A DNA stretch of 64,000 nt from contig NZ_JAROAV010000021.1 of the NCBI RefSeq assembly GCF_029439465.1, positions 95,356 to 159,355 of the forward strand, given 5' to 3'. Under the pieces are notes generated by a model. The model saw nothing but the letters and a program-made list of their open reading frames with translations, searched no databases and was not told the origin of the DNA. Position numbers and translations under genes: made by a program. Source of the DNA: Luteipulveratus flavus. Its GTDB lineage: Bacteria; Actinomycetota; Actinomycetes; Actinomycetales; Dermatophilaceae. Position 1 is the stretch's first letter. Each line of letters opens with the position of its first letter. Shown here piece after piece: positions 1 through 9,054 of this stretch.

Positions 1-526
1 GGCCCGGGCCCGCGTGGCCGAGGCGAGTGCGACCCCGTACTTCCGGCCGTACACCAACGGCGACGTCGTCGGCGTCGAGATCGGCGGCGCCGTCAAGAAC
101 GTCATCGCCCTGGCGGTCGGCATGGCCAAGGGCATGGGCATGGGTGACAACAGCATGGCCAGCCTGCTCACCCGCGGCCTGGCGGAGACCGCCCGGTTCG
201 GGGTGCGCCTCGGCGCGGACCCGCAGACCTTCCTCGGGCTCGCCGGCGTGGGCGACATGGTGGCGACCTGCGCCTCACCGCTGTCGCGCAACTACTCCTT
301 CGGCTTCAAGCTGGGGCAGGGCATGTCACTGGAAGAGGTCGTCGCCGACACCCGGCAGACCGCCGAGGGCGTGAAGTCGTGCGAGTCGATCCTGGCGCTG
401 GCCCGGCAGGTCGGCGCGGACGTGCCGATCGTGGAGGCGGTCGAGGCCGTGGTGCACGAGGGACGCAACCCGCGCGACCTCGTCGGGCTGCTGATGACGC
501 GGGCCCTCAAGCACGAACGGAGCTGA
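1..526 (+). CDS. gpsA: Glycerol-3-phosphate dehydrogenase [NAD(P)+], 3' part only
   Basis: This is the C-terminal part of GpsA, the cytosolic enzyme that reduces dihydroxyacetone phosphate to sn-glycerol 3-phosphate for phospholipid synthesis. The window opens inside the gene; the reading frame is open from base 2 and stops with TGA at 524-526. The visible part has the family's substrate-binding helical domain: the segments '[13 protein letters not shown]', '[13 protein letters not shown]' with the conserved Lys, '[12 protein letters not shown]' and '[10 protein letters not shown]' are hallmark GpsA sequences. The last 20 bp overlap the convergent PLP-enzyme gene. The identification is firm; the N-terminal Rossmann domain lies outside the window. 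Confidence 0.96.
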   Translation, partial: ARARVAEASATPYFRPYTNGDVVGVEIGGAVKNVIALAVGMAKGMGMGDNSMASLLTRGLAETARFGVRLGADPQTFLGLAGVGDMVATCASPLSRNYSFGFKLGQGMSLEEVVADTRQTAEGVKSCESILALARQVGADVPIVEAVEAVVHEGRNPRDLVGLLMTRALKHERS

Positions 527-1586
527 GCGCGCCGTCGAGGTCACTCCACAGGTCCTCGACGTCCTCGATGCCGACGCTCAGCCGCACCAGCTCCTCCGGC
601 ACCGTCGTCGGCTCCAGCGGGTGCCGGCGGCGGCGCTCGATCAGGGACTCGACGCCGCCGACACTGGTCGCCGGCGTCCAGACCTGCACGGTGCGCTCGA
701 CCTGCTCGGCCGCCGCTCGGCCGCCGGCCAGCTCGATGCTGACCACGGCGCCCATGCCGGGGTAGCGGACCACACGGACGGCCGGGTGGGCACGCAGGCG
801 TCCGGCCAGCTCGGCGGCGCTCGCGCAGGCGCGCTCCATCCGCAGGTGGAGGGTGCGCATGCCGCGCAGAGCCAGCCACGTCTCGACCGGACCCGGGATC
901 GCGCCACGCAGGCTGCGCTGCTCCACGAGGCGGTCCAGCAGCGCGTCGTCCGAGGTCACGACGGCACCGAGCAGCAGGTCGGAGTGCCCCGAGAGCCACT
1001 TGGTCGCCGAGTGCACGACGGCGTCCGCGCCGAGCGCGAGCGGCCGCTGCAGCAACGGCGTGGCGAAGGTGTTGTCGCAGAAGGAGAGGACGCGGCGCTC
1101 GCGCGCGGCGCCCAACAGGCTCGGCAGGTCGGCGACCTCGAGCATCGGGTTGGTGGGGGACTCGACCCACAGCACGTCGGCGCCGTCCAGCGCCGCGAGC
1201 ACGTCGTCGGTCCGGCTGACGTCGACCCGGCGGACCTGCAGGTGCCCGTCCCGCTCGAGAGCGTCGAGCAGACCGCCGGTGCCGTTGTACGCGTGGTGCG
1301 GAGCCACGACGACCCCGCCCGCCGGTGTGAGGTCCAGGCACGCGGCGATCGCACCCATGCCGGAGGCGAACGCGAGCCCCCGCCCGCCCTCCAGCGAGCC
1401 CAGCGTCTCCTCGAACGCGCTCCACGTCGCGTTACCGGTCCGGGCGTACCCGACCGGTCCGTCGGCGACGTACGTCGAGCTGAGCTCCAGCGGAGGGCTC
1501 ACCGGTGCACCCGGCGTCCGCTCCGGACGGCCACCGGCCACCAGGCGGGTCGCGACGGTCAACGACGAGGGGTCAGGTCCGGCCAT
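507..1586 (-). CDS. Cystathionine gamma-synthase/lyase family PLP enzyme
   Basis: A 359-residue PLP-dependent enzyme of the Cys/Met metabolism family (transsulfuration: cystathionine gamma-synthase, gamma-lyase or a related C-S lyase). The PLP lysine lies in '[15 protein letters not shown]'; 'ESPTNP', 'FASGMGAI' and '[13 protein letters not shown]' are other family motifs. It is slightly shorter than the usual 380-400 residues. The ATG start at 1586 has CAGGCT on the minus strand ending 6 nt upstream (1593-1598), so the mRNA may be leaderless. The 3' end overlaps gpsA by 20 bp in convergent orientation. Sequence alone does not separate synthase from lyase. Confidence 0.88.
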   Translation of the reverse strand: MAGPDPSSLTVATRLVAGGRPERTPGAPVSPPLELSSTYVADGPVGYARTGNATWSAFEETLGSLEGGRGLAFASGMGAIAACLDLTPAGGVVVAPHHAYNGTGGLLDALERDGHLQVRRVDVSRTDDVLAALDGADVLWVESPTNPMLEVADLPSLLGAARERRVLSFCDNTFATPLLQRPLALGADAVVHSATKWLSGHSDLLLGAVVTSDDALLDRLVEQRSLRGAIPGPVETWLALRGMRTLHLRMERACASAAELAGRLRAHPAVRVVRYPGMGAVVSIELAGGRAAAEQVERTVQVWTPATSVGGVESLIERRRRHPLEPTTVPEELVRLSVGIEDVEDLWSDLDGALSSVRA

Positions 1587-1592
1587 GGCGTC

Positions 1593-1650
1593 AGCCTGGC
1601 ACGTCGGGTGGGTGGCGCTGCACGGCAGACCGCGAGACGGGCACTAGTCT
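1593..1650. promoter_or_regulatory. Divergent -10 boxes for the PLP enzyme gene and ddl
   Basis: CAGGCT on the minus strand (1593-1598) ends 6 nt before the PLP enzyme ATG. TAGTCT on the plus strand (1645-1650) ends 8 nt before the ddl ATG at 1659. Both spacings fit leaderless transcription. No convincing -35 boxes are visible. Confidence 0.5.
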
Positions 1651-1658
1651 CGTCCGCG

Positions 1659-2780
1659 ATGAGCACCTCACCAGCCTCCGGCAAGCAGCGCGTCGCGATC
1701 GTCTTCGGCGGTCGCTCCTCCGAGCACATGGTGTCCTGCGCGACCGCCGCGGGCGTGCTGGAGGCCATCGACCGGGAGCGCTTCGAGGTGCTGCCGATCG
1801 GCATCGCCCGCGACGGCCGGTGGCTGCTGATGGCCGACGACCCGAAGCCGTTGCAGCTGACCGCGTCCCAGCAGCCGGAGGTCGACGGCGACACCGCGGT
1901 CGTCGTCCCCGCCGACCCGGCCGGCCGCGACGTGCTGGTCCTGGAGCCCGGGCAGCCGCCGCGTGAGCTCGGGGCGGTCGACGTGGTGCTCCCGCTGCTG
2001 CACGGACCCTTCGGCGAGGACGGCACCCTGCAGGGCCTGCTGGAGCTCGCCGACATCCGGTACGTCGGATCGGGCGTCTCGGCGTCCGCGGTGATGATGG
2101 ACAAGCACCTGATGAAGGTCGTGTTCGCCGCCGCCGGTCTACCCGTCGGCCCGTACGTCGTGATCACCGACAAGGAGTGGCGCCGGGACAAGGCGCTCGC
2201 CCTGGACGCGGTGAGCTCGCTCGGGTGGCCGGTCTTCGTCAAGCCCGCCCGGGCCGGCTCCAGCCAGGGCGTGATGAAGGTCGAGCACCACCAGCAGCTC
2301 GAGTCGGCGATCGAGGCCGCCCGGGAGCACGACCCGAAGGTCATCGTCGAGGCCGCCGTCGTCGGGCGCGAGATCGAGTGCGGCGTGCTCGAGGGCCACG
2401 GCTCGGACCGTCCACGCGCCAGCGAGATCGGCGAGATCGAGGTCATCGGCGGCCACGACTTCTACGACTTCGAGGCGAAGTACATCGACGAGGGCAACGT
2501 CCGGCTCAGCTGTCCCGCGAGCATCGCGCCCGAGGTGGCCGCGGAGGTCAAGGAGCTGTCGGTGAAGGCGTTCGAGGCCGCGGGCTGCGAGGGTCTGGCG
2601 CGGGTCGACTGGTTCTACGAGCCCGGTGGGCGGCTGGTCCTCAACGAGATCAACACGCTGCCCGGCTTCACCCCGCAGTCGATGTTCCCGCAAGTGTGGG
2701 CCCAGAGCGGCCTGGACTACACCGCGCTGATCACCGAGCTGATCGAGCTGGCCACCGAGCGTCGTACCGGCCTGCGCTGA
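1659..2780 (+). CDS. ddl: D-alanine--D-alanine ligase
   Basis: A 373-residue ATP-grasp ligase that joins two D-alanines in the cytosol to make the terminal dipeptide of the peptidoglycan precursor. It begins with the family N-terminus 'VAIVFGGRSSEH' and contains 'LLHGPFGEDGTLQGLLEL', 'GSGVSASAVMMDKHLMK' and the C-terminal Mg-binding 'NEINTLPGFT'. The ATG at 1659 is preferred over upstream codons because the Ddl fold starts directly after it and a TAGTCT box ends 8 nt upstream. The gpsA-PLP enzyme-ddl-thiL neighbourhood is typical of actinobacteria. Confidence 0.96.
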   Translation: MSTSPASGKQRVAIVFGGRSSEHMVSCATAAGVLEAIDRERFEVLPIGIARDGRWLLMADDPKPLQLTASQQPEVDGDTAVVVPADPAGRDVLVLEPGQPPRELGAVDVVLPLLHGPFGEDGTLQGLLELADIRYVGSGVSASAVMMDKHLMKVVFAAAGLPVGPYVVITDKEWRRDKALALDAVSSLGWPVFVKPARAGSSQGVMKVEHHQQLESAIEAAREHDPKVIVEAAVVGREIECGVLEGHGSDRPRASEIGEIEVIGGHDFYDFEAKYIDEGNVRLSCPASIAPEVAAEVKELSVKAFEAAGCEGLARVDWFYEPGGRLVLNEINTLPGFTPQSMFPQVWAQSGLDYTALITELIELATERRTGLR

Positions 2781-2799
2781 CCCCAGGCTCTCCCGATCG

Positions 2800-3255
2800 T
2801 CAGGAGCAGCGGTGGGGGCCCTGCGGGATCGCGGCTGCGGCGCGGGTGAACGCGCCCAGCACGGTCGGCTCGGGGGAGTACTTCTTCGGGACCAGCACCT
2901 CGATGGCCGGGTCGCGTCCGTACGTGACGAACGACATGCCGTCCGACAGCGGCGTACCCACCCAGTCGATGCCGCTGACGCCGAAGCACTGCCGGCTCGT
3001 GGGGCCGGGTGAGGTCACGCCGCACCGGGCGATGATCGCCGGGTCGCCCCACGCCCGCACGGACGCGGAGCCGGTCGAGACGTCCCGGCGCTGCTGGTTC
3101 GACACCGTGCTCGGCCAGGCCGCGGACGCCTTGGTGCACAGCGGGTCCGAGGCGCCGTCGGCCACGGTCACGTCCACAGCCGAGGAGCAGCCCGCGACCA
3201 GCAGCCCGGCCGGGAGCAGGAGAGTGAGCCGCCTCAGACGTGGACGATCGTGCAC
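2800..3255 (-). CDS. DUF3515 family lipoprotein
   Basis: A 151-residue predicted lipoprotein. The signal peptide 'RLTLLLPAGLLVAGC' ends in a lipobox with the acylated Cys at about residue 23. The mature part is Cys-containing and matches my memory of the actinobacterial DUF3515 family, which usually sits between ddl and thiL as here; its function is unknown. The GTG start at 3255 lies inside the 3' end of the upstream AsnC-type gene (22 bp overlap), so the two are probably co-transcribed. The start is the least certain part. Confidence 0.8.
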   Translation of the reverse strand: MHDRPRLRRLTLLLPAGLLVAGCSSAVDVTVADGASDPLCTKASAAWPSTVSNQQRRDVSTGSASVRAWGDPAIIARCGVTSPGPTSRQCFGVSGIDWVGTPLSDGMSFVTYGRDPAIEVLVPKKYSPEPTVLGAFTRAAAAIPQGPHRCS

Positions 3256-3467
3256 GTCAGCGTCCGCGTGATGCCGGGGACGTCCTGGATCTTGGCGATG
3301 ACGAGCTTGCCCAGCTCGTCGACGGTCTTGGCCTCGATACGGGCGATCACGTCGTACGGCCCGGTCACGTCCTCCGAGAGCGCCACGCCCTCGATGGCGG
3401 CCACGTCGGTGGCCACGGACGACGCCTTGCCCACGTCGGTCTGGATGAGGATGTAGGCCTGAACCAC
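3234..3467 (-). CDS. Stand-alone Lrp/AsnC-type ligand-binding (RAM/ACT-like) protein
   Basis: A 77-residue protein consisting only of the effector-binding domain of Lrp/AsnC regulators, with no helix-turn-helix. Visible signatures are 'AYILIQTDVGKASSVA', 'EDVTGPYDVIARIEA' and 'VPGITRTLTC'. The GTG start at 3467 is chosen because GGAGG lies about 7 nt upstream; longer in-frame starts would add unrelated residues. Such proteins can bind amino acids or form mixed oligomers with full Lrp regulators; which applies here cannot be read from sequence. It is divergent from thiL. Confidence 0.88.
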   Translation of the reverse strand: MVQAYILIQTDVGKASSVATDVAAIEGVALSEDVTGPYDVIARIEAKTVDELGKLVIAKIQDVPGITRTLTCTIVHV

Positions 3468-3516
3468 TGCTGCCTCCGTGCTGGGGTGGCCCGGTGCGAC
3501 CCGGGTGGGGACCTCC

Positions 3517-3544
3517 TTGGGTCCCGGCACCCAGACGCTACCGT
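3517..3544. promoter_or_regulatory. Overlapping divergent promoters, AsnC-like gene / thiL
   Basis: On the plus strand TTGGGT (3517-3522) and TACCGT (3539-3544), 16 bp apart, form a possible thiL promoter. On the minus strand TAGCGT (3535-3540) is a possible -10 box for the AsnC-like gene. The two -10 boxes share two bases, so polymerases would compete. Confidence 0.4.
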
Positions 3545-3577
3545 GCGGTGCAGCCATCCAGACCCCGAGGGAGCCAG

Positions 3578-4570
3578 GTGACCACCACGCGGACGTCGCG
3601 TCCTGCCGGCGACGCCGGCCCGACGCTGGCCGACCTCGACGAGGACCAGCTGCTGGAGCGCATCTTCCCGGCCCTGCCGGGAGGTCCGGCCGTGCTGGTC
3701 GGGCCGGGCGACGACACCGCCCTGCTGCGCGCCCGCTCCGGCGCCGTGCTGGCGACGACCGACGCGATGGTGCGCGGCCGGGACTGGCTGGACGAGTGGT
3801 CGACCGGCGAGGACGTCGGCCGCAAGCTCGTCGCCCAGAACGCCGCCGACATCGCGGCCATGGGCGGTCGCACGACCGCCCTCCTCGTCACCCTCGTCGC
3901 GGACCCCGCGACGTCCGTCGCGTGGGTGAGCGACATGACGACCGGCCTCGCCGCGGCCGCCGCCGAGGCCGGGATCGCGGTCGTCGGCGGTGACCTGTCG
4001 TCTGCGCCCACCGGCACGCTGGCCCTGTCCGTCACGGCGCTCGGTGAGCTCGACGGCGAGCCCGTCCTGCGCTCCGGGGCACAGGTGGGTGACCAGGTCG
4101 CCGTTCACGGCACCTTGGGCTGGTCGGCGGCGGGTCTGCTTCTGCTGCAACGGGACTCGGCGACGCGCGCACCGGATCTCGTTCGCTACCACCGCGCGCC
4201 GCTCCCCGCGTACGAGGAAGGGCCACGGGCGGCCGCGTCCGGTGCCACGGCGATGCTCGACATCTCCGACGGTCTCGTGCGCGACGCGGGACGCATCGCG
4301 AAGGCGAGCGACGTCCGGATCGCCCTGGACACAGGGTTGCTCGCCGACGACATCGGCCGACTGGTGCCCGCCGTGGGCGCCGATGGCGCTCGCGACTGTG
4401 TCCTGACCGGCGGCGAGGAGCACTCCCTCCTCGCGTGCTTCCCCCGCGCAGGCGTGCCGTCCGGGTGGCGAGCCGTGGGCGTCGTCCAGGACGGATCCGG
4501 GGTGACGGTGGACGGCACCGTGACCGTCGGCGGCGGCTGGGACCACTTCGCGCGGCGCGCCACGCCGTAG
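3578..4570 (+). CDS. thiL: Thiamine-monophosphate kinase
   Basis: A 330-residue enzyme of the ThiL/PurM-like superfamily that phosphorylates thiamine monophosphate to thiamine diphosphate with ATP. It shows the nucleotide/Mg-binding 'VGPGDDTALLR', 'TTDAMVRGRDW', 'NAADIAAMGG' and 'LDISDGLVRDAGRIA', all typical of ThiL. GTG at 3578 is chosen because GAGGGAG lies just upstream and the conserved region starts soon after; an upstream GTG at 3494 would add a low-complexity leader. Length fits the family. Confidence 0.94.
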   Translation: MTTTRTSRPAGDAGPTLADLDEDQLLERIFPALPGGPAVLVGPGDDTALLRARSGAVLATTDAMVRGRDWLDEWSTGEDVGRKLVAQNAADIAAMGGRTTALLVTLVADPATSVAWVSDMTTGLAAAAAEAGIAVVGGDLSSAPTGTLALSVTALGELDGEPVLRSGAQVGDQVAVHGTLGWSAAGLLLLQRDSATRAPDLVRYHRAPLPAYEEGPRAAASGATAMLDISDGLVRDAGRIAKASDVRIALDTGLLADDIGRLVPAVGADGARDCVLTGGEEHSLLACFPRAGVPSGWRAVGVVQDGSGVTVDGTVTVGGGWDHFARRATP

Positions 4571-4594
4571 CAGCACCTGCGACGCCATCAGGAG

Positions 4595-4600
4595 TAGCGT
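4595..4600 (+). promoter_or_regulatory. Putative -10 box of the symporter gene
   Basis: TAGCGT at 4595-4600 lies 40 nt before the symporter ATG, leaving a short leader that includes GGAAGG as ribosome binding site. No clear -35 box. Confidence 0.35.
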
Positions 4601-4640
4601 GCCAAGGTCACGTCAGCCCTGACCGGAAGGCGATTCGCCG

Positions 4641-6347
4641 ATGCTCATGGACACCAGCGCGTTACGGCTCGACGCAGGGCCGATCGACTACGTGCTCGTT
4701 GCGCTGTACTTCACGTTCGTGCTCGGGATCGGGTACGTCGCCAGACGCCAGGTCTCGACCAGCCTCGACTTCTTCCTCTCCGGTCGGTCGCTGCCCGCCT
4801 GGGTGACCGGCCTGGCGTTCATCGCGGCCAACCTGGGCGCCGTCGAGATCATGGGCATGTCCGCCAACGGCGCCGAGTTCGGCATGGCGACGATGCACTA
4901 CTTCTGGATCGGCGCCGTCCCGGCGATGCTGTTCCTCGGCGTCGTGATGATGCCCTTCTACTACGGGTCCGGCGTGCGCAGCGTCCCCGAGTTCATGCGG
5001 CGCCGCTTCGGCACGGGCGCGCACCTGGTCAACGCCATCAGCTTCGCGGTCGCCCAGGTCCTCATCGCGGGCGTGAACCTCTACCTGCTGGCCACGATCG
5101 TCAACGTCATCCTGGGCTGGCCGATCTGGGTGTCGACCATCGTCGCCGCGCTGATCGTCCTCTCCTACACCGCGCTCGGTGGCCTGTCGGCCGCGATCTA
5201 CAACGAGGTGCTGCAGTTCTTCGTGATCGTCGCCGCGCTCGCGCCGCTCACGATCATCGCCCTGCACAAGATCGGCGGGGTCGACGGCCTGGTCGACAAG
5301 GTCAAGGGCAGCACCGGCGGTGAGGAGAACCTCAAGTCCTGGCCCGGCACCGGGCTGACCGGCATCGAGACACCGTGGCTGTCGGTCGTCGGCATCGTCT
5401 TCGGTCTGGGCTTCGTCCTCAGCTTCGGCTACTGGACGACCAACTTCGTCGAGGTCCAGCGGGCCATGGCGTCCCGGTCCATCTCCTCCGCGCGGCGGGC
5501 GCCGATCATCGGCGCCTTCCCGAAGATGTTCATCCCGTTCATCGTCGTGATCCCCGGCATCATCGCGGCGGTCATCGTGCCGGAGATGTCCAAGTACAAG
5601 GCAGCCGGCGGTCCGGACGGCAGCGAGGTCAAGTACAACTACGCGATCCTGTACCTGATGCGCGACCTGCTCCCCAACGGCATGCTCGGTATCGCGATCG
5701 CCGGTCTGCTCGCCTCGTTCATGGCCGGCATGGCCGCCAACATCTCCGCGTTCAACACGGTCTTCTCCTACGACATCTGGCAGCAGTACGTCGTCAAGGA
5801 CAAGGAGGACGGCTACTACCTCGGGGTCGGCCGGGTGATGACGGTGGTCGCGACCGCGATCGCCATCGGCACCGCCGCGATCGCCTCCGGCTACAGCAAC
5901 CTGATGGACTACCTGCAGACGCTGTTCGGGTTCTTCAACGCCCCGCTGTTCGCGACGTTCATCCTGGGCATGTTCTGGAAGCGGATGAGCCCGACCGCCG
6001 GTTGGGCCGGTCTGGTGTCGGGTACGGCCGCGGCCGTGGTCGTGGCGCTGCTGAGCAAGGACTCGCTCGGCGACCTCAGCACCGGAGCGCTGAACCTCTC
6101 GGGCCAGGGCGCGAGCTTCGCCGCAGCCGGTGCGGCGTTCGTGGTCGACGTGGTGGTCAGCGTCGTCGTGAGCCTCATGACGAGACCGAAGCCGGAGAAG
6201 GAGCTGCGCGGGCTGGTCTACAGCCTCACCCCGAAGGAGGACTTCGAGGACGATGAGTCCAGGTCCCTGCCGTGGTACCAGTCGCCGGTGAAGCTCGCCG
6301 GCATCGGTCTGGTGCTCGTCATCATCCTCAACGTCATCTTCCACTGA
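4641..6347 (+). CDS. Sodium:solute symporter (SSS/SLC5, SGLT-like)
   Basis: A 568-residue integral membrane transporter of the SSS family. The N-terminal region '[20 protein letters not shown]' followed by '[18 protein letters not shown]' and '[19 protein letters not shown]' is the SGLT/SLC5 signature, and about 13-14 hydrophobic segments can be traced, e.g. around residues 18-36, 84-104, 135-155 and 160-178. These proteins couple Na+ influx to uptake of a sugar, carboxylate or similar solute; the substrate cannot be told. It is followed 21 bp later by a small membrane protein gene that probably shares the transcript. Confidence 0.92.
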   Translation: MLMDTSALRLDAGPIDYVLVALYFTFVLGIGYVARRQVSTSLDFFLSGRSLPAWVTGLAFIAANLGAVEIMGMSANGAEFGMATMHYFWIGAVPAMLFLGVVMMPFYYGSGVRSVPEFMRRRFGTGAHLVNAISFAVAQVLIAGVNLYLLATIVNVILGWPIWVSTIVAALIVLSYTALGGLSAAIYNEVLQFFVIVAALAPLTIIALHKIGGVDGLVDKVKGSTGGEENLKSWPGTGLTGIETPWLSVVGIVFGLGFVLSFGYWTTNFVEVQRAMASRSISSARRAPIIGAFPKMFIPFIVVIPGIIAAVIVPEMSKYKAAGGPDGSEVKYNYAILYLMRDLLPNGMLGIAIAGLLASFMAGMAANISAFNTVFSYDIWQQYVVKDKEDGYYLGVGRVMTVVATAIAIGTAAIASGYSNLMDYLQTLFGFFNAPLFATFILGMFWKRMSPTAGWAGLVSGTAAAVVVALLSKDSLGDLSTGALNLSGQGASFAAAGAAFVVDVVVSVVVSLMTRPKPEKELRGLVYSLTPKEDFEDDESRSLPWYQSPVKLAGIGLVLVIILNVIFH

Positions 6348-6368
6348 GCCCGGACGGAGTCACACATC

Positions 6369-6875
6369 ATGGCCAAGAAGACAGCGGGCGCCTTCGACAT
6401 CCGCAACATCATCGCGATGCTCGTCGGGATCTACGGCATCGTGCTGGTCGTCATGGGGTTCGCCTCGGCTGATCAGCACGAGCTCGACAAGTCCGACGGT
6501 CTCAACATCAACCTGTGGGCGGGCTGGGCCATGGTGGCGGCCGCCGCCCTGCTCGTGCTGTGGAGCGTGCTGCGGCCCGTGGTCATCCCACCGGAGGCCG
6601 AGCAGGGCGCGTCCGGTGCCGTGGGAGCGCGTGGTGCTGCCGAGGGCACCGCCGCGGCAGGTGCGGGCACGGCCGGAGCGGCGGCTGCTGACGGGACGAC
6701 GGCTGCTGACGGGACGACGGAACGGACCGCGGACGGGGTGGGGGAGCGCACCGGCCGGGTCGACGACACGCAGACAGCGACCCACGGCGACGAGCAGAAC
6801 ATCTCGACCAGCGGTGCCAGCGCGTTCGAGCCGGGCGACCAGGACCACTCGGACGAGGAGCCGAAGGACACCTGA
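6369..6875 (+). CDS. Small two-TM membrane protein next to the symporter
   Basis: A 168-residue protein with two hydrophobic helices (about residues 12-32 and 46-66) followed by a long hydrophilic Ala/Gly/Thr/Glu-rich tail that should be disordered. I do not recognise a named family. Its tight spacing behind the SSS transporter (21 bp) suggests co-expression and perhaps an accessory role, which is inference. The tail contains a perfect 18-bp tandem duplication (6683-6718) giving a repeated AADGTT. Confidence 0.78.
   Translation: MAKKTAGAFDIRNIIAMLVGIYGIVLVVMGFASADQHELDKSDGLNINLWAGWAMVAAAALLVLWSVLRPVVIPPEAEQGASGAVGARGAAEGTAAAGAGTAGAAAADGTTAADGTTERTADGVGERTGRVDDTQTATHGDEQNISTSGASAFEPGDQDHSDEEPKDT
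6683..6718 (+). repeat. Perfect 18-bp tandem duplication
   Basis: Two identical 18-bp copies (6683-6700 and 6701-6718) inside the tail of the small membrane protein, encoding AADGTT twice. The exact identity suggests a recent slippage duplication in a tolerant linker. Confidence 0.9.
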
Positions 6876-7023
6876 CCGACATGGGGTGTTCACAAGATCC
6901 CCCTTGCCAACTCCTGACCTGCTCCGAACGGGGGGCCGACGTCCGGCTGCCTACCGTGGGCGGACCCCGCAGGGCACCACCCCGGTGACCCATGAGCGCG
7001 GGGTCGACCAGGAGGAAGAACGC

Positions 7024-7704
7024 ATGAGGAAGACCGCAAGCGCCGCCGTCGCCGTCCTGACCGGGGCACTCACCGTCGGCGTGTCCGCCGGCACCGGTGC
7101 GCACGCCGCTGAGGCACCGGCGCACTCGTCGGTGTCCGCGCCGGCGTACACGCCCGGGTCGAACGACGACGCCGCCAACGAGCACCTCCGCAACCAGCTG
7201 CGGCAGGCGCTCGCGCGGCAGGCGACCTCGGCGCCGCGCGTGCAGGCCGCCACGACTGTGTACTTCTCGGTGGCCGACGCCCCCACCTACGCCGGGGTCA
7301 TCCGCCAGGGCGCCGAGATCTGGAACAGCAGCGTCAGCAACGTCAAGCTGGTCGAGAACGACTCGTCCGCGACGCTGACCTACCGCGAGGGCAACGACTC
7401 GCGCGGTTCGTACGCCTCCAGCGACGGCCACGGCAGCGGCTACATCTTCCTGGACTACACGCAGATGGGCGAGTACGCGCAGGTGCGGGTCACCGCGCAC
7501 GAGACCGGTCACGTGCTGGGCCTGCCGGACCACTACGAGGGTCCGTGCAGCGAGCTGATGTCCGGCGGCGGCCCGGGCCCGTCCTGCACGAACGCCAACC
7601 CCAACTCCACCGAGATCTCCCAGGTGAACGCGCTGTGGGCCAACGGTGTGACCGGTGGGGTGCTGAAGACCCCGAACGCCGCGCCCCGGGTGCTCGTGCA
7701 CTGA
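7024..7704 (+). CDS. Secreted snapalysin-type zinc metalloprotease (M7)
   Basis: A 226-residue secreted endopeptidase. Residues 1-29 are a Sec signal peptide ending 'GTGAHAA'. After a short propeptide-like region comes the M7 domain with the zinc motif HETGH at 159-163, followed by D169, the snapalysin pattern HExxHxxGxxD. Downstream '[16 protein letters not shown]' is the Met-turn region with the disulfide cysteines known from Streptomyces small neutral protease. A strong AGGAGG lies 8 nt before the ATG. The gene stands alone and ends at a strong hairpin. Confidence 0.92.
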   Translation: MRKTASAAVAVLTGALTVGVSAGTGAHAAEAPAHSSVSAPAYTPGSNDDAANEHLRNQLRQALARQATSAPRVQAATTVYFSVADAPTYAGVIRQGAEIWNSSVSNVKLVENDSSATLTYREGNDSRGSYASSDGHGSGYIFLDYTQMGEYAQVRVTAHETGHVLGLPDHYEGPCSELMSGGGPGPSCTNANPNSTEISQVNALWANGVTGGVLKTPNAAPRVLVH

Positions 7705-7721
7705 CCCGCGCACGAGACCGT

Positions 7722-7755
7722 CGACGACGCCCCGGTGCTCACCGGGGCGTCGTCG
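7722..7755. terminator. Bidirectional hairpin terminator
   Basis: A perfect 15-bp GC-rich stem (7722-7736 with 7741-7755) with a 4-nt loop lies between the stops of the convergent protease and methyltransferase genes. No T tract follows, as is common in high-GC genomes. Confidence 0.8.
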
Positions 7756-7758
7756 TGC

Positions 7759-8567
7759 TCAGACCAGGACGATCAGCTCGCCGTGCAGGACGCTGAGCCA
7801 GCCGTCCGGAGCGGCTGCCCAGGCCCGCCAGGCCTGCGAGATCCGGTGCAGTGTCGCCTCGTCGGCGAGCCCGTCGCGCAGCGCCTGCTGAGCGACGGTC
7901 GACGTCGTGATGCGGTCGGCCCACATCTCGCCCCACCACCTGCGGTCCTGCGGGGTGGCCAGGCACCAGGTGCTCGAGCTCGGGATGGCCTGCGGCAGGC
8001 CTGCCTGCTGCGCCCACGACAGCAGCCGGCGTCCGGCGTCGGGCTCACCGCCGTTGGCGCGGGCGGCCGCCTGGTACAGCGTCTCCACTCCTCCAGCCCG
8101 GGCAGCCTCGGCCACCACGCGAACGCCGCGTAGTCGCTGTCCCGGACGGCGACGATCCCGCCGGCCCGCGTCACGCGGGCCAGCTCGCGCAGTGCCTGGA
8201 CCGGGTCGGTGACGTGCTGCAGCACCTGGTGGGCATGGGAGACGTCGAACGCGTCGTCCGGCAGGTCGAGCGCGTGCACGTCGGACACGACGGTCGTCGC
8301 GGCCACGCCCTGACGCCGCAGCTCGGCCCTGGTCAGGTCAGCGGCGGCGTCGGTGAGCTCGATCGCGGTGACCGCTCCAGGGGCGACGCGGCGCGCCAGG
8401 TCAGCGGTGATCGTCCCGGGCCCGGAGCCCACGTCGAGCAGCTGGTGTCCCGCGCGGAGCCGGGGGAGCAGGTAGCCGCAGGAGTTCTCGGCGGTCCGCC
8501 ACCGGTGGGACCGCAGCACGCTGTCGTCGTGGCCGTGGGTGTACGTCGCGCTGCGGGAGCCGTCCAT
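7759..8567 (-). pseudogene. SAM-dependent methyltransferase, frameshifted
   Basis: The frame from ATG at 8567 encodes a class I SAM methyltransferase: 'HRWRTAENSCGYLLP', motif I 'LLDVGSGPGTITADLAR', 'VVSDVHALDLPDDAFD' and 'LQHVTDPVQALRELARV'. After '...PGLEEW' (codon at 8085-8087) it runs into nonsense, while the expected continuation 'TLYQAAARANGGEPDAGRRL' appears in another frame and reaches a proper stop at 7759. One base is missing near 8084/8085, probably a G of a GGG run. The whole protein would be about 270 residues. This is either a recent inactivation or a sequencing error; the remaining sequence shows no other decay. Confidence 0.85.
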
Positions 8568-8585
8568 GGCAGGAGCCAACAGCAG

Positions 8586-8639
8586 AGGCCGACCCTCCGT
8601 CAGGAGGATCGGCCTCGGGGTCTCGCCCTACGGGCGAGA
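8586..8639 (-). terminator. Tandem hairpins downstream of rpmB
   Basis: Two hairpins lie between rpmB and the methyltransferase remnant: 8621-8628 with 8632-8639 (8-bp perfect stem, TAC loop), 5 nt beyond the rpmB stop, and 8586-8598 with 8603-8615 (13-bp stem with one mismatch). They probably end rpmB transcription on the minus strand. Confidence 0.7.
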
Positions 8640-8643
8640 GAGG

Positions 8644-8838
8644 TCAGCGCGTGACCTTGCCCGCCTTGAGGCAGGAGGTGCACACGTTCAGACGCTTCGG
8701 CGTGGTGCCGGCGTCACCGACCAGCGCACGAACGCGCTGGATGTTCGGGTTCCAGCGGCGCTTGGTGCGGCGGTGCGAGTGCGAGATGTTGTGACCGAAG
8801 CTCGGTCCCTTGCCGCAGACGTCGCAGGTGGCAGCCAC
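8644..8838 (-). CDS. rpmB: Ribosomal protein L28, zinc-ribbon form
   Basis: A 64-residue L28 of the large ribosomal subunit. It starts '[19 protein letters not shown]' and continues '[14 protein letters not shown]', diagnostic of L28. The pairs CDVC and CTSC make it the zinc-binding (C+) type. GTG at 8838 is the start because AGGAGA lies 6-11 nt upstream and the family begins exactly here. A TATTCT box about 110 nt upstream may drive it. Confidence 0.97.
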   Translation of the reverse strand: MAATCDVCGKGPSFGHNISHSHRRTKRRWNPNIQRVRALVGDAGTTPKRLNVCTSCLKAGKVTR

Positions 8839-8946
8839 GGGTTTCTCCTGAGGTCGAACGTATGAACTGGACGAGATGTCTTGGTGCTCCCTCCGGGCGA
8901 TCGGCCGCACGCGTGATCGGCCCAGGCCGCTCGGGGGAACCGGTCA

Positions 8947-8952
8947 AGAATA
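8947..8952 (-). promoter_or_regulatory. Putative rpmB -10 box
   Basis: On the minus strand TATTCT at 8952-8947 stands out in GC-rich DNA and would give a leader of about 100 nt before rpmB. The rest of the 8839-9054 interval holds the FakA-like gene's promoter and ribosome binding site and nothing else recognisable. Confidence 0.4.
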
Positions 8953-9054
8953 GCCGAGGCGCCCGTCCAGCACCAAAACGGACGCCGCGGGGCGGCTCCG
9001 CCCGGCGTGGCACACCTGCAGGCTAGCCTTCGTCACGCCCGCAAGGAGGTGTCC

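Noticed and set aside
4662..6344. A 560-codon minus-strand frame opposite the symporter gene
   Set aside because: Asp/His/Arg-rich shadow of a membrane protein gene; no motif, start signal or domain.
6876..7023. Possible small gene between the membrane protein and the protease
   Set aside because: No frame has a start with plausible coding content; it holds only the protease ribosome binding site and perhaps a promoter.
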